Assembly: GCA_934454115.1 (NCBI GenBank)
Contig: CAKSFQ010000001.1
Coordinates: forward strand, 1 to 64,000
DNA length: 64,000 nucleotides
Direction of reading: 5' to 3'
Origin: an uncultured Clostridia bacterium
GTDB lineage: Bacteria; Bacillota; Clostridia; Monoglobales; Monoglobaceae
Shown: positions 15,340 to 24,824 of the stretch, piece by piece
How the letters are laid out: each line of letters opens with the position of its first letter
Numbering within the stretch: the first letter of the stretch is position 1
The notes under the pieces: model-generated
What the model was told of the DNA's origin: nothing
Databases searched by the model: none
Seen by the model: the letters and a program-made list of their open reading frames with translations, nothing else
Translations under genes and position numbers: made by a program

Positions 15340-18300
15340 TTAAATAAAGAATACCCAGGATGAGAACCAGGTTAAAAAGGTCTCGACATAAAAGCGCGAT
15401 ACCGGGATGCCGGACAGTACCGGATAAAACGCCGGAAACATCAAAACGCAGAGAAAGACGAGCGCTGTCGAAATATAGCAGAATTTCGGATAGCGCGCCT
15501 CTAAGTCCTGCATGGCATAGACAATGAATAAAATCATAAACGGCAGCGTTGCAAAAAAGTGATATTGCAGTGCATAGCGACGCACAAAAATCCATGGCAG
15601 GTACTCTGCCAAAAGCGCAATGGCCAAGAACAAAACCCGCTTGTCTTTCTTTTTGATCCCGATATAGAGGGAGTAGAAGAAGGCGGCAATCCCCAGCCAG
15701 CTGAGCAGCGGATTCTGGAAGATGGAAATGCAGCCGATCTGGTCCGCGCGGATACTGCTCTGCGGCGCCTGATACGCCCACATCGGCCGATAGACAAACG
15801 GCCAGGTATACCATTTGGAAGAATAGGGGTGTGTGCCGCCCAGTTCACTGTGGTAGTGCAGCATGTAGCTTTGGTTATTGATCATCGCCTCAAAAACGTT
15901 TCCGTAGCCGTCCACCATCGAAATCGGCAGATAGGACAGGGTATAAATAACAGCCGGAATCAGCACAAAAAAGATGATGCAAAAGCCGCAGGTCTTGCAC
16001 ACAAACGATAGGGGCTTTGCGCCAGGCTCCCGCTTCCAGGCACGCCATACGGCGATTAAAATAAAGAAATATACGGCCGCAAGCCCGACCGCCGCATAAA
16101 CCGCCGTCCATTTTGAGGCGCAGCCAAGTCCCACGGAAAGGCCGGAGAGGGCAAGGCAGGCGATCAACTTTCGGTACGGGGTTGATTCGCCCCTCGCGTA
16201 GGATAGCGACAATACCCCAAACCGATACATAAAGTAATACATGCAAAGGATAAAAAATACCGGGTAGGAGTCGATCGTTCCCATACGGGTCAAAGAAAAA
16301 TGCATAAAATCAAAGGCAAAAAGCGCAGTGCCGATCCATGCGTAGCGCGTCTTTCCAAAAAGCTGCTTTACAAAGAGGTAGAAGATCGGCAGCATCAGAA
16401 TGCCCATAAGCGTTCCCATGCTGCGCCAGCCAAACGGCGTCATGCCAAAGAGCGCAACCCCGACCGCCATCATCAGCTTTCCGAGCGGCGGATGCGTGGT
16501 CTCGTAATAGGGCATCCAATGCAGATGCTCATATGCGGTTCTGGGATGATAGATTTCATCAAAGTAGGTGCCGTTTTGATAGGACGGCTGATCGGTCACC
16601 AGCTCCTGTTCGTCCGTCATGGCAAGACAGGTCGGATTTTCTGCGCAGGTGACGGTCTCAATCTCCGCCAAACTCCCGTCAAAGCTGCGGATGCCAAGCT
16701 CCAGCAGACGGTAGTTATCAGACTGCGCCCTGCCGCGCAGATATTTTGCATAGACGTTTGGTATCGTCTCGGTTTCCCAGCGAAAGACGCTTTTTAAGGT
16801 ACAGAACGCTGCGGGAAATTCCGTCCAGGTTTCTCCGTCCGCGGAATAGGAGAAGCAGATACCGGGGTTGCTGTCAACATCGCCGATGCCGCAGTAATAG
16901 TCGATCTCCGAAATGGTTTTTGCCTCGCGGAGCGTGATCGTAAAGGTCTCGCCGCCCGACAACGGCTGATAAAAGGTTTGCGGCGCGCGAAGATCGCCCA
17001 GCCGGTAGAAGGCGACCGCGCTATAAACTGCCATGATTGCGGCAAGCAGGATGTAGTCGATGCGCAGCATTTTTTTCTGTTTTTCAGAATCCGGCACACA
17101 CAAACGACGAAACCTCGCGGAGGATAAAATCCGTTCCTTTATTTTAGTCATAATATCCTTGGCATTTGCCTCTTTGGCTTTTTTCGGATTTAAAAAATCT
17201 TTGACGATCACCCAAATGCTTGCGGTAAACAGGATAAGTGCAAGCAGAGAAATCGGAAAAACCAAAAACGCGGCCGGCGCTTTTTGCGTGGTCTGCGCCA
17301 GACGCAGAACGTCATACAGATTCAAAAAGCCAATCACGCTAAAGCCGGCAAAGAGAGAGAGCAATTTTTTGTTTTTGGTGTCCCAATAGGCAATCAGTAA
17401 AAAGAGGGTGGGCAGCACCACATATCGCTCATGCATCTTAAAACCGAAGATAAACAAAAATCCATAGATAAAATAGGCGCTGAGCCAAATTTTTACTTTT
17501 TTCTGCGAAATTTTGAGATAGAAGAACACTGCGCCCAAAATAGCAACCGCGATGAGGATTCCTTGCAGTACGTTAAGCAGCGTTGTATGGTTTTGAGAGA
17601 GCGGAACCCAGTTTAGCCCCAAAAGCCCGTAAAAGTTATAGGCGTTGACAGTATAATACGGATAGGAGGCCAGGGTCGCACGATACTTTTCGATCAGCCA
17701 GAGCGGATTGAGCGCATGCAAGAACCCGGTAAAACCGGCATATTCCCGCCACGCCGGAGAAAACGGCAGAATCAGTGCAAACAAAAGAGCAATTCCGGCT
17801 GCGGCGCAGGCTGCAATCGTTTTAGGACTTCGGGTGTCTAAGACAATAAGGCATAAAATGGGCGCTAAAATCAGTCCCTGCGGCTTGATCAGTACGGCAA
17901 GGACATAGAGAAGCACCCCGGACACATATTTCTTTTGTTGCAGCTTTACCATGGCAAGCAGCAAAAGAAGAAGGAGGACTGATTCAATCTGCCCCCATAC
18001 GGCGGAATCATACCAAAAAATCGGAGTAATGAGGAAGAGAACACTTAAGAAAAAGGCGTCCTTCTTGCAAAGCGACTTCCCGGCCGTCCAAAAAAGCAGC
18101 ATCGCAATCCCCATATCACAGAGCAACCCCGGTAGCTTATAGAAAAAGGGATATCCCGCCTCCGGAACGGAAAAGATGGTTGTAAGCCGCGCAATCAGTC
18201 CAAGAATATAGAGGTAGCCGGGCGGATAATCACAAAAATAGTCCGCGGTGTAAAAGCCGGAAGCGCCGATGGTCTCCATGCGTTTTCCCCAAGCCGACCA

Positions 18301-18522
18301 GCAGGATATATCGCCGGTATATCCCTTGGTCAGTGCCGCAAGCAGAATGCGGACCGCAAACAGAATCAGGAATGCAGAGCAAAACCGCATGTTCCATAGT
18401 GCGTCATTTTGCAGCGTATCCGTGGATTTTGTGCGGATTTCAGGCCTTTCGTCCGCAAGGTGCGGAAGAATCGCCGCATATGCTATCAAAAATAAAACAG
18501 AAATCAAAAAAGCAAGCCCCAT
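15340..18522 (-). CDS. Giant GT-C glycosyltransferase: two PMT-like modules fused
   Basis: A 1060-aa multi-pass membrane protein. The N-terminal half (about 1-470) is a GT-C transferase with an acidic first-loop motif (KGYTGDISCWSAW then YPPGYLY). The C-terminal half is a protein O-mannosyltransferase (GT39/PMT) with YFDEIYHPR and THPPLGKLMM. Between them and inside the first external loop of the second half lies a 130-residue soluble segment (SGGETFTITLREAKTI to LLELGIRSFDG) resembling a discoidin/F5-8C carbohydrate-binding fold. Such enzymes transfer sugar from polyprenyl phosphate to surface proteins, plausibly the SLH proteins here. ATG 18522 has AGGTGGGGTG upstream; GTG 18531 is too close to it. 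Confidence 0.82.
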   Translation of the reverse strand: MGLAFLISVLFLIAYAAILPHLADERPEIRTKSTDTLQNDALWNMRFCSAFLILFAVRILLAALTKGYTGDISCWSAWGKRMETIGASGFYTADYFCDYPPGYLYILGLIARLTTIFSVPEAGYPFFYKLPGLLCDMGIAMLLFWTAGKSLCKKDAFFLSVLFLITPIFWYDSAVWGQIESVLLLLLLLAMVKLQQKKYVSGVLLYVLAVLIKPQGLILAPILCLIVLDTRSPKTIAACAAAGIALLFALILPFSPAWREYAGFTGFLHALNPLWLIEKYRATLASYPYYTVNAYNFYGLLGLNWVPLSQNHTTLLNVLQGILIAVAILGAVFFYLKISQKKVKIWLSAYFIYGFLFIFGFKMHERYVVLPTLFLLIAYWDTKNKKLLSLFAGFSVIGFLNLYDVLRLAQTTQKAPAAFLVFPISLLALILFTASIWVIVKDFLNPKKAKEANAKDIMTKIKERILSSARFRRLCVPDSEKQKKMLRIDYILLAAIMAVYSAVAFYRLGDLRAPQTFYQPLSGGETFTITLREAKTISEIDYYCGIGDVDSNPGICFSYSADGETWTEFPAAFCTLKSVFRWETETIPNVYAKYLRGRAQSDNYRLLELGIRSFDGSLAEIETVTCAENPTCLAMTDEQELVTDQPSYQNGTYFDEIYHPRTAYEHLHWMPYYETTHPPLGKLMMAVGVALFGMTPFGWRSMGTLMGILMLPIFYLFVKQLFGKTRYAWIGTALFAFDFMHFSLTRMGTIDSYPVFFILCMYYFMYRFGVLSLSYARGESTPYRKLIACLALSGLSVGLGCASKWTAVYAAVGLAAVYFFILIAVWRAWKREPGAKPLSFVCKTCGFCIIFFVLIPAVIYTLSYLPISMVDGYGNVFEAMINNQSYMLHYHSELGGTHPYSSKWYTWPFVYRPMWAYQAPQSSIRADQIGCISIFQNPLLSWLGIAAFFYSLYIGIKKKDKRVLFLAIALLAEYLPWIFVRRYALQYHFFATLPFMILFIVYAMQDLEARYPKFCYISTALVFLCVLMFPAFYPVLSGIPVSRFYVETFLTWFSSWVFFI

Positions 18523-18557
18523 AGGGATCACCCCACCTTTTTTCGTTGGTATGACTC

Positions 18558-18586
18558 AAAAGCGGCGGTGGCTCTCACCACCGCCG
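18558..18586 (-). terminator. Terminator of purD
   Basis: A 9-bp GC stem (18563-18571 with 18578-18586) followed on the minus strand by CTTTT. It lies between purD and the downstream glycosyltransferase gene. Confidence 0.6.
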
Positions 18587-18636
18587 GAGCGCATCAGACA
18601 TTCTTATTGATATCAATCGGTTTTAAAGGGTATTCT

Positions 18637-19908
18637 TTACATTTGATCCTTTTTGATACCGATGTCTTTGCGGTAATGCGCGTCCCGGAAGGAAATCATC
18701 GGTACCAGCTGATATGCCTTCGCGATTGCGTCGTCCAGGTTCTTGCCGATTGCGGTAACGCCCAGCACGCGGCCGCCGTTTGTATAATATGTGCCGTCTT
18801 TACAGGTTGTGCCGGCGTGAAACACCATGGCGCCGGCCGCCTCGGCCTCTTTGATGCCCTCAATCGGATAGCCCTTTTGATAGGCCTTGGGGTAACCGCC
18901 GGAGGCCATCACCACACAGACCGCCGCGTTATCCTCCCATTCGATCTCAATTTCGTCCAGTCTTTCATCGATCACGGCGTTAAAGATGTCAAACAGATCG
19001 GATTTTAGCCGCGGAAGGACTACCTGGGTTTCAGGATCGCCGAAGCGGCAGTTATATTCAATCACCTTGACACCGTGCGGCGTTTTCATCAGCCCGAAAT
19101 ACAAAACACCTTTAAAGGTGCGTCCCTCTTGGTTCATGGCGTGCATCGTCGGAAGAAAAATGGTTTCCATGCATTCCTTTGCCAAATCCTCTGTGTAAAT
19201 CCGGCTCGGAGAAAACGTTCCCATGCCGCCGGTGTTCGGCCCCATATCATGGTCGTAAACACGTTTGTGATCCTGGGCAGAGACCATGGGTTTTACGGTT
19301 TTTCCGTCCGTAAATGCCAGAACCGAGACTTCGGGGCCGGTTAAAAATTCCTCAATAACAACCTTACCGCCGGCGTTGCCAAAGACCCTATCGTCCATAA
19401 TTTCACGGATCGCGCCTTTGGCTTCGTCCGCATTTTGCGCGATAATAACGCCCTTGCCAAGTGCAAGCCCGTCCGCCTTAACCACGATGGGGAACTGATT
19501 CTTTGCCTCTACATATGCGATGGCGTCGCTGCTTTTGGTAAAGACTTCATACTCCGCCGTAGGAATATGATACTTTTTCATCAGATCCTTTGAAAAAGCC
19601 TTGCTCCCCTCAATGATCGCAGCCGCTTTATTCGGGCCGAATGCCCGAAGTCCTGCCGCCTCGAATGCATCGACCGCCCCGGCTGCCAGCGGATCGTCCG
19701 GCGCAACCACGGTGAGATCAATCCCTTTTTCTTTGGCAAACTGTATCTGCTTTTCAAAATCCATGACGGGGATATCAACGCACTCTGCCAGATCCATAAT
19801 GCCGCCGTTACCCGGTGCACAGTAGATTTTGTCAACCTTTGCGCTTTGGCTTAACTTCCATATGATTGCATGTTCTCTTCCGCCGCCGCCGATGATAAGT
19901 ACTTTCAT
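18637..19908 (-). CDS. purD: Phosphoribosylamine-glycine ligase (GARS)
   Basis: A 423-aa ATP-grasp enzyme for step two of purine synthesis. The N-terminal IIGGGGREHAI, the glycine-rich GPEVSVLAF, GMGTFSP and the terminal signature EYNCRFGDPETQ are all intact. Start ATG 19908 follows GGAG by 6 nt; an in-frame ATG at 19920 lacks a good RBS. It is not in a pur operon; its upstream neighbour on the same strand is the xerD-like gene (73 bp gap). Confidence 0.95.
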   Translation of the reverse strand: MKVLIIGGGGREHAIIWKLSQSAKVDKIYCAPGNGGIMDLAECVDIPVMDFEKQIQFAKEKGIDLTVVAPDDPLAAGAVDAFEAAGLRAFGPNKAAAIIEGSKAFSKDLMKKYHIPTAEYEVFTKSSDAIAYVEAKNQFPIVVKADGLALGKGVIIAQNADEAKGAIREIMDDRVFGNAGGKVVIEEFLTGPEVSVLAFTDGKTVKPMVSAQDHKRVYDHDMGPNTGGMGTFSPSRIYTEDLAKECMETIFLPTMHAMNQEGRTFKGVLYFGLMKTPHGVKVIEYNCRFGDPETQVVLPRLKSDLFDIFNAVIDERLDEIEIEWEDNAAVCVVMASGGYPKAYQKGYPIEGIKEAEAAGAMVFHAGTTCKDGTYYTNGGRVLGVTAIGKNLDDAIAKAYQLVPMISFRDAHYRKDIGIKKDQM

Positions 19909-19981
19909 TTTTGTCTCCATTCCGCCGCCTTGCTCCGGCTATGTATATTTTATGTGTTTTTTCATTTAAAACGGTATCATA

Positions 19982-20875
19982 TCACTTTGATTTTGCCCTC
20001 GGATGCGCCCGATAGTAGGTGTCTTCCAGTTTTCGTTTTACGATCTGGGCATAAAACTGTGTGGACGCGATATCCTTATGCCCCAGGATGGACTGGATTG
20101 ATTTTAAATCCGCACCGTTTTCCAAAAAGCGGATTGCAAAGGTACGCCGCAGCATATGCGGCGTGATATCGGTGGTGATTTTAGCCTTTTTTTGATAGTA
20201 TTTCATAATCTTCCAAAATCCCTGCCGCGTCAGCATAGCGCCGTTCAGGTTTAGAAACAGAATATCATTGTCCGCAATCTGCGGCAGCTTGCCGCGGCCG
20301 TACCGCAAATAGGCGGCGAGTTTATCCCTCGCTGTCGTGTGAATCGGAATCACGCGGTTTTCGCCGCCGTGCAGGCAGTTGATATAGCCGATTTCTAAAT
20401 TGACATCGCTGACCTTAAGTGCAATCAGCTCCGAAACGCGCATACCTGTCGCATAGAGCAGTTCCAGCATAGCACAGTCGCGATAGCCCTTAAAATCCTT
20501 GCATACCGGTTGTTCCAACAGCCGTTCTACCTCTTGATCAGTGAGAATTTGGGGCATTTTCTTTTCTGATTTAAACCCGTGAATCTCTTCGGCAGGGTTT
20601 TCTGAAACATAGTGTTTTTGCAGTAAAAAGCGATAAAGCGAACGCAAAGAAGCCAGCATTCTTAAAATGCTGGAGGTTGCCATACCCTGCTTTTGTGCAG
20701 TGAGCAGAAAATCCAGAATGATGGTGCGATTAGCGTCGCAGATACCACGTTTTTGTACCTTTGTCATATAGTCATGATATTTTAAAATATCACGACGATA
20801 GGATTCTAACGTGTTTGGTGAAACCTTTTTTACTTGTGTTAAATAAGAAAGATATTCCTCAATCATAAAATCCAA
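19982..20875 (-). CDS. XerD-like tyrosine recombinase with altered active site
   Basis: A 297-aa phage-integrase family protein with the N-terminal SAM-like core-binding domain (1-90) and C-terminal catalytic domain. The first Arg (ATGMRVSEL), HMLRR, GHKDIAS and the Tyr nucleophile (TQFY) are present. The beta-hairpin that carries the catalytic Lys (GKGxKER in XerC/D) reads HGGENR, so the Lys is missing and the loop is one residue shorter. It may be slow or specialised. The place next to spoIIM matches xerD in other Firmicutes. TTG start with GGGAGGTGA about 6 nt upstream. Confidence 0.85.
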   Translation of the reverse strand: MDFMIEEYLSYLTQVKKVSPNTLESYRRDILKYHDYMTKVQKRGICDANRTIILDFLLTAQKQGMATSSILRMLASLRSLYRFLLQKHYVSENPAEEIHGFKSEKKMPQILTDQEVERLLEQPVCKDFKGYRDCAMLELLYATGMRVSELIALKVSDVNLEIGYINCLHGGENRVIPIHTTARDKLAAYLRYGRGKLPQIADNDILFLNLNGAMLTRQGFWKIMKYYQKKAKITTDITPHMLRRTFAIRFLENGADLKSIQSILGHKDIASTQFYAQIVKRKLEDTYYRAHPRAKSK

Positions 20876-20904
20876 GCCCGGTCACCTCCCTTGCCGATTC
20901 TTTT

Positions 20905-20933
20905 ATTTTACAAAATTTTCACCCTTTTGGCAA
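20905..20933 (-). promoter_or_regulatory. Sigma-A promoter of the xerD-like gene
   Basis: On the minus strand TTGCCA (20928-20933), 17-bp spacer, TAAAAT (20905-20910), 30 bp upstream of the TTG start. Confidence 0.65.
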
Positions 20934-20981
20934 GCTTTTTTTCAAAAAATAATCATAAAACTGCAAAAAACGACGCCGGAT

Positions 20982-21614
20982 TTAAACAATGCCGCAAATC
21001 GCATGCAAAAGCACGGGAACCACGTAGCTTTCCAACCATGCACAAAGAAAGAGCAGCAGCAAAAAAAGAAGAGTGATCTTGGCATTTCTGCGGTAGATCT
21101 GACGCTTTAACGTATGATGACCGGGATTTCCCGCGATGTAGCGTCGTTCTTTAAAAAAGGAGATTTGATAGACGCCGTAGAAACAGAGCGCCGGGATCAG
21201 AATCAGATTTTGCGGCAGAAGGGACAAAAGTGCAATTACCATGCCGCGCAACGAGTAGGCGCGCAGCAGGCAGGCGACAACATAGCCGGTGCGAAAGCTC
21301 TTTGCGATGATCTGTATCACTCCGATCGGCAGCAGCCAGACCGACCAGCCGGAGAGCCACAAAAGAATTGCAAGCTGAAGATAGTGAAAAAGAGACGATT
21401 GCAGTATTTCAAAATTCGATGCCGACTGCAGCGGATAGGCAGACCAAAAAATATGAAAAGAATCCCGGATTTTAAAGTAGTTGTCCGATGTTGCCGCGAA
21501 GATGCTTCCGGTTAAAATGCCAATGAAAAATAGAATGGAAATCCCCAAATATTCATAGCGGTGAACCGTAAGTGTGTTTGCAATATCCGTATAAAGCTGA
21601 TGATACCGTTTCAT
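20982..21614 (-). CDS. spoIIM: Stage II sporulation protein M
   Basis: A 210-aa inner-membrane protein with five hydrophobic segments. With SpoIID and SpoIIP it forms the engulfment complex that remodels septal peptidoglycan in the mother cell. LFFIGILTGSIFA in the first segment and the central LLPQNLILIPAL are family-typical. ATG 21614 follows GGGAGGCG; the longer frame to 21653 has no RBS. Upstream on the minus strand, CATATGAT (around 21650) resembles a sigma-E -10 but the -35 is poor. Confidence 0.9.
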   Translation of the reverse strand: MKRYHQLYTDIANTLTVHRYEYLGISILFFIGILTGSIFAATSDNYFKIRDSFHIFWSAYPLQSASNFEILQSSLFHYLQLAILLWLSGWSVWLLPIGVIQIIAKSFRTGYVVACLLRAYSLRGMVIALLSLLPQNLILIPALCFYGVYQISFFKERRYIAGNPGHHTLKRQIYRRNAKITLLFLLLLFLCAWLESYVVPVLLHAICGIV

Positions 21615-21748
21615 AAAAGCGCCTCCCGTAGTACTCCTGTTTTGATATATCATATGGCGGGAAGGCAGAAAAAAGAACCTTAATCGAACAAAGAAAAGAG
21701 CGCCGATTTTGTCTAAACTTTGGGGGTCACTTTACACGCCGGCCTTTT

Positions 21749-22561
21749 TTATCGGCTGCTATTATTTGACGGAAGGCAGCCGACGTATTTTTTATAGGTT
21801 CTGGAAAAATAGGACATGTTTTCAAATCCGCAGGAAATCGCCGCGGCTGAGACGCTGCTCCCGCTCTCAATCAGGCGTTTGGCCTCCTTGCAGCGGATAG
21901 TATTGAGATGCTCAAAAATCGTCTGGCCGGAAAACTTTTTAAAATCATGCGACAAATGATATTTGCTGACGCCGACATGGTCGGCAAGCTGCGCCAGGGT
22001 TAGCTTTTCAGCATAGTGCTGCCGAATATAACGAATGGTTTCCTTAATGCGTTCGGCCGTGTAATGTTTCTTTGAATCCTCGGAATTTTGTGTCAGCACA
22101 AAATCCCGATAAAGAGAGAGCATCAGTCCTAAAATTGCATGCCGAATCGCCGGGACACGGCTATGATCGTTGATTTGGAAAGCACCGATAACCCTCTCAT
22201 AATCGCGATGCAGTACACGGGACTGAACATGCTCGCAAAAACGGACGGACTCGGTCGGAATCCCGTTTGCGGCGCAAAAGTCACGGTCTACTATCAAACA
22301 GTAATATTCAGCCTCAGGATCCCCAATTACAATATGCAGCCGATAGGCGTTAATCACAATGATATCCCCGGCGAAAAACGGATATTTTTCGGCGTCGCAG
22401 ACCACATAGCCGCTCCCTTTGGTACAGCACAAGATTTCCGTATTGGCGTGCCAGTTCGGCAAGGCTTTCATTGCAGAATCGTCCTTTACGTGGTCATAAT
22501 GGAAGATAAAAGGTAAAGACGGATCCTCAATAATATGCGGTTCAAAAATCTGCTGCGGCAA
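21749..22561 (-). CDS. AraC-family regulator (cupin sensor plus HTH), module 1
   Basis: A 270-aa transcription factor. The N-terminal cupin-like half (LCCTKGSGYVVCDAEKY, FFAGDIIVINAYRLH) would bind a sugar-like ligand. The C-terminal 100 residues hold the two AraC helix-turn-helix motifs (LTLAQLADHVGVSKYHLSHDF and SVSAAAISCGFENMSYFSRTY). It is divergent from the oxidoreductase/TIM-barrel operon at 22712, which it probably activates. TTG start with TTGGAGGG 6 nt upstream. Confidence 0.9.
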   Translation of the reverse strand: MPQQIFEPHIIEDPSLPFIFHYDHVKDDSAMKALPNWHANTEILCCTKGSGYVVCDAEKYPFFAGDIIVINAYRLHIVIGDPEAEYYCLIVDRDFCAANGIPTESVRFCEHVQSRVLHRDYERVIGAFQINDHSRVPAIRHAILGLMLSLYRDFVLTQNSEDSKKHYTAERIKETIRYIRQHYAEKLTLAQLADHVGVSKYHLSHDFKKFSGQTIFEHLNTIRCKEAKRLIESGSSVSAAAISCGFENMSYFSRTYKKYVGCLPSNNSSR

Positions 22562-22611
22562 AAAAATCCCTCCAATCGCAATATTGTGTCAAAGCTTCAC
22601 AAAAAAAGATA

Positions 22612-22640
22612 TTGCTTATCCTTCAATTCAATTGTATCAT
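22612..22640 (+). promoter_or_regulatory. Promoter of module 1 operon
   Basis: TTGCTT (22612-22617), 17-bp spacer, TATCAT (22635-22640), in the divergent AraC/oxidoreductase region. The weak -35 is consistent with activator dependence. Confidence 0.5.
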
Positions 22641-22711
22641 AAGCGTATCAGATGTGCAAGCAAAAATAGCGTTTTAGCGAAAAATATTGATGATTGCAAG
22701 GAGGATGTAAC

Positions 22712-23770
22712 ATGGAAAAAGTAAAGGTTGCCTTAGTCGGCGCAGGAAATATCGCAAATCAGCATTTGGAATCCTACAAAAATGTTGCGGATGCAGAAGT
22801 GTACGCAATCTGTGACATTGACCCGGTTCGCCTTAAAATGACCGCGGATAAATTCGGGATTGAGAGAAGATATCCGGATATTGATTCCATGCTGAAGGAT
22901 CTTCCGGAACTGGATGCCGCAGACGTTTGCGTCTGGAACTGCTCTCACGCGGAATGCTCCATCAAGGCGTTAAATGCCGGACTGCATGTTTTATGTGAAA
23001 AACCGATGGCCTATAACACCGAGCAGGCCGTTCAAATGCAAGAGGCGGCAAAAAAGAACAATAAACTGTTGATGATCGGTTTTGTACTGCGTTTTTCGGA
23101 CGATGCAAAAATTGCAAAGGACTTTATCGATCAGGGGTATCTCGGCGATATCTACTACGCAAAAGCGCAGTATATCAGACGTCACGGCAATCCGGGCGGC
23201 TGGTTCTGCGACAAGGCGCGCAGCGGCGGCGGTCCTGTCATTGATATCGGGGTGCATGTTATCGATCTTACCCGTTATTTAATGGGCAATCCAAGGCCTG
23301 TTTCCGTTTATGCGGCGGCGTATGACAATATCGGAAAGCGGGATAATTTAAAAACCTCGGTCGCCTGGGTTCCCTACGGTGCAACCGAAAAGGATCCCTG
23401 TACGGTAGAGGATTTTGCGACCGCAATCATCCGCTATGACAACGGCGCGGTGACCCAGCTTGAAACCTCATACAGCCTAAACGGCGAAAATGTCGAGAGA
23501 CGGGCGCTTTACGGAACTAAGGCCGGTCTTGATCTTTCAAACGGCGTAAAACTGTATACAACCTGTAACGACTTTTTGGCAGATATTGATATTAAGACCG
23601 AAAACTATAAAAATTCCTCCGACCTGTTTACCAACGAGATGGCGCACTTTATTGACTGTGTGAAAAATGGGACGGAGTGCCGCGCCAAGGCGGAGGACGG
23701 TATCACAGTAATGCGTATTTTAGATGCCATTTACGAATCCGCAAAAACAGGCCACGAAGTTTTACTGTAG
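22712..23770 (+). CDS. Gfo/Idh/MocA family NAD(P)-dependent oxidoreductase, module 1
   Basis: A 352-aa dehydrogenase acting on sugars or cyclitols. The Rossmann motif GAGNIANQH, the catalytic-lysine motif CEKPMAYN and the active-site GGGPVIDIGVHVIDL are intact. Paired with a xylose-isomerase-like TIM barrel and an AraC regulator. Such pairs catalyse oxidation at C3 followed by isomerisation or elimination in cyclitol and glycoside catabolism, a hypothesis here. ATG 22712 follows AAGGAGG. Confidence 0.9.
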   Translation: MEKVKVALVGAGNIANQHLESYKNVADAEVYAICDIDPVRLKMTADKFGIERRYPDIDSMLKDLPELDAADVCVWNCSHAECSIKALNAGLHVLCEKPMAYNTEQAVQMQEAAKKNNKLLMIGFVLRFSDDAKIAKDFIDQGYLGDIYYAKAQYIRRHGNPGGWFCDKARSGGGPVIDIGVHVIDLTRYLMGNPRPVSVYAAAYDNIGKRDNLKTSVAWVPYGATEKDPCTVEDFATAIIRYDNGAVTQLETSYSLNGENVERRALYGTKAGLDLSNGVKLYTTCNDFLADIDIKTENYKNSSDLFTNEMAHFIDCVKNGTECRAKAEDGITVMRILDAIYESAKTGHEVLL

Positions 23771-23798
23771 CCAAACCCGATTTCAGGAGGTGGATTTT

Positions 23799-24662
23799 AT
23801 GAAAATTTCCGTTAGTGCATATTCGTTTAATCAGGCAATTAAACAGGGAAAGATGACCCAAATGGACTGCATCAAAAAGGCGAAGGAACTCGGTTTTTCG
23901 GGAATTGAATTTACCGAAATTGACGGCGCTCCCGATTTTGATGTCCAGATCGAAAACGCGAAGAAATTGCGCATGGAGGCAAAGCGGCACGATATGGAGA
24001 TCGTGGCGTATGCCATCGGTGCCGTACTGTACCAGGACACGCCGGAGGCGTCAAAAAACGAAGTCGATCGGCTAAAGCATGAGGTTGACATCGCAAAGGC
24101 GCTGGGCGCCCCGGTGATGCGTCACGATGTATGTTATGAGCTCGGAAAATCAGGAAACGCGCGTAGCTTTGACCTTATGCTGCCGACTATTGCGGAAAAT
24201 ATCCGCGCGGTCACAGAATATGCAATGCAGCAGGGAATCCGCACCTGTACCGAAAACCACGGTTTTATCGCCCAGGACAGTGACCGCATGGAACGGTTAT
24301 TCCATGCGGTAAACCACGATAATTACGGACTTTTGGTTGATATCGGAAACTTTTTGTGCGTGGACGAAAACCCAATTACGGCGGTCTCTAAAGTGGCGCC
24401 GTATGCCATCCACGCCCACGCAAAGGATATGATCATTACCAAAGAGCCGGAGAGTGGCAACGCCTTTATGACACGCGGCGGTAATTACTGCGAAGGCTGC
24501 GTAATCGGCGAGGGAGTTGTTCCGGTCGCACAATGTCTAAGAATTTTAAAGCATGCAGGCTATGACGGCTGGATTTCGATGGAATACGAGGGAAAAGAAG
24601 AATGCATCGAGGGGATACGGCGCGGAATGAAATGCCTTAATGATTGTATATGTGATTTGTAA
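23799..24662 (+). CDS. Sugar phosphate isomerase/epimerase (xylose isomerase-like TIM barrel), module 1
   Basis: A 287-aa AP-endonuclease-2 superfamily protein. Metal-binding positions are suggested by the Glu in FTEIDGAP, TENHGF, VDIGNFLC, IHAHAKDM and SMEYEG. Substrate unknown; it probably works on the 3-keto or isomer product of the upstream dehydrogenase. ATG 23799 follows CAGGAGGTG by about 8 nt, 28 bp after the previous stop; longer reading would overlap the dehydrogenase. Confidence 0.9.
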   Translation: MKISVSAYSFNQAIKQGKMTQMDCIKKAKELGFSGIEFTEIDGAPDFDVQIENAKKLRMEAKRHDMEIVAYAIGAVLYQDTPEASKNEVDRLKHEVDIAKALGAPVMRHDVCYELGKSGNARSFDLMLPTIAENIRAVTEYAMQQGIRTCTENHGFIAQDSDRMERLFHAVNHDNYGLLVDIGNFLCVDENPITAVSKVAPYAIHAHAKDMIITKEPESGNAFMTRGGNYCEGCVIGEGVVPVAQCLRILKHAGYDGWISMEYEGKEECIEGIRRGMKCLNDCICDL

Positions 24663-24739
24663 AAAATTAATTCTATGTTTTAAAAAACATAAGTCTGACC
24701 GCGCTTGCTTACTGCGGCAGTACAGAATATGAAGAAAAT

Positions 24740-24775
24740 TGCAAATATCCATTGGAAGAGGGATTTGCACTTTTT
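24740..24775 (+). terminator. Terminator of module 1 operon
   Basis: A bulged stem pairing TGCAAAT...CC (24740-24750) with GGATTTGCA (24761-24769) is followed by TTTTT (24771-24775). Confidence 0.6.
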
Positions 24776-24824
24776 ATCAGCATGGATTAAAAATCTAATA
24801 TGTATGACAAAACCCACCATTTCT

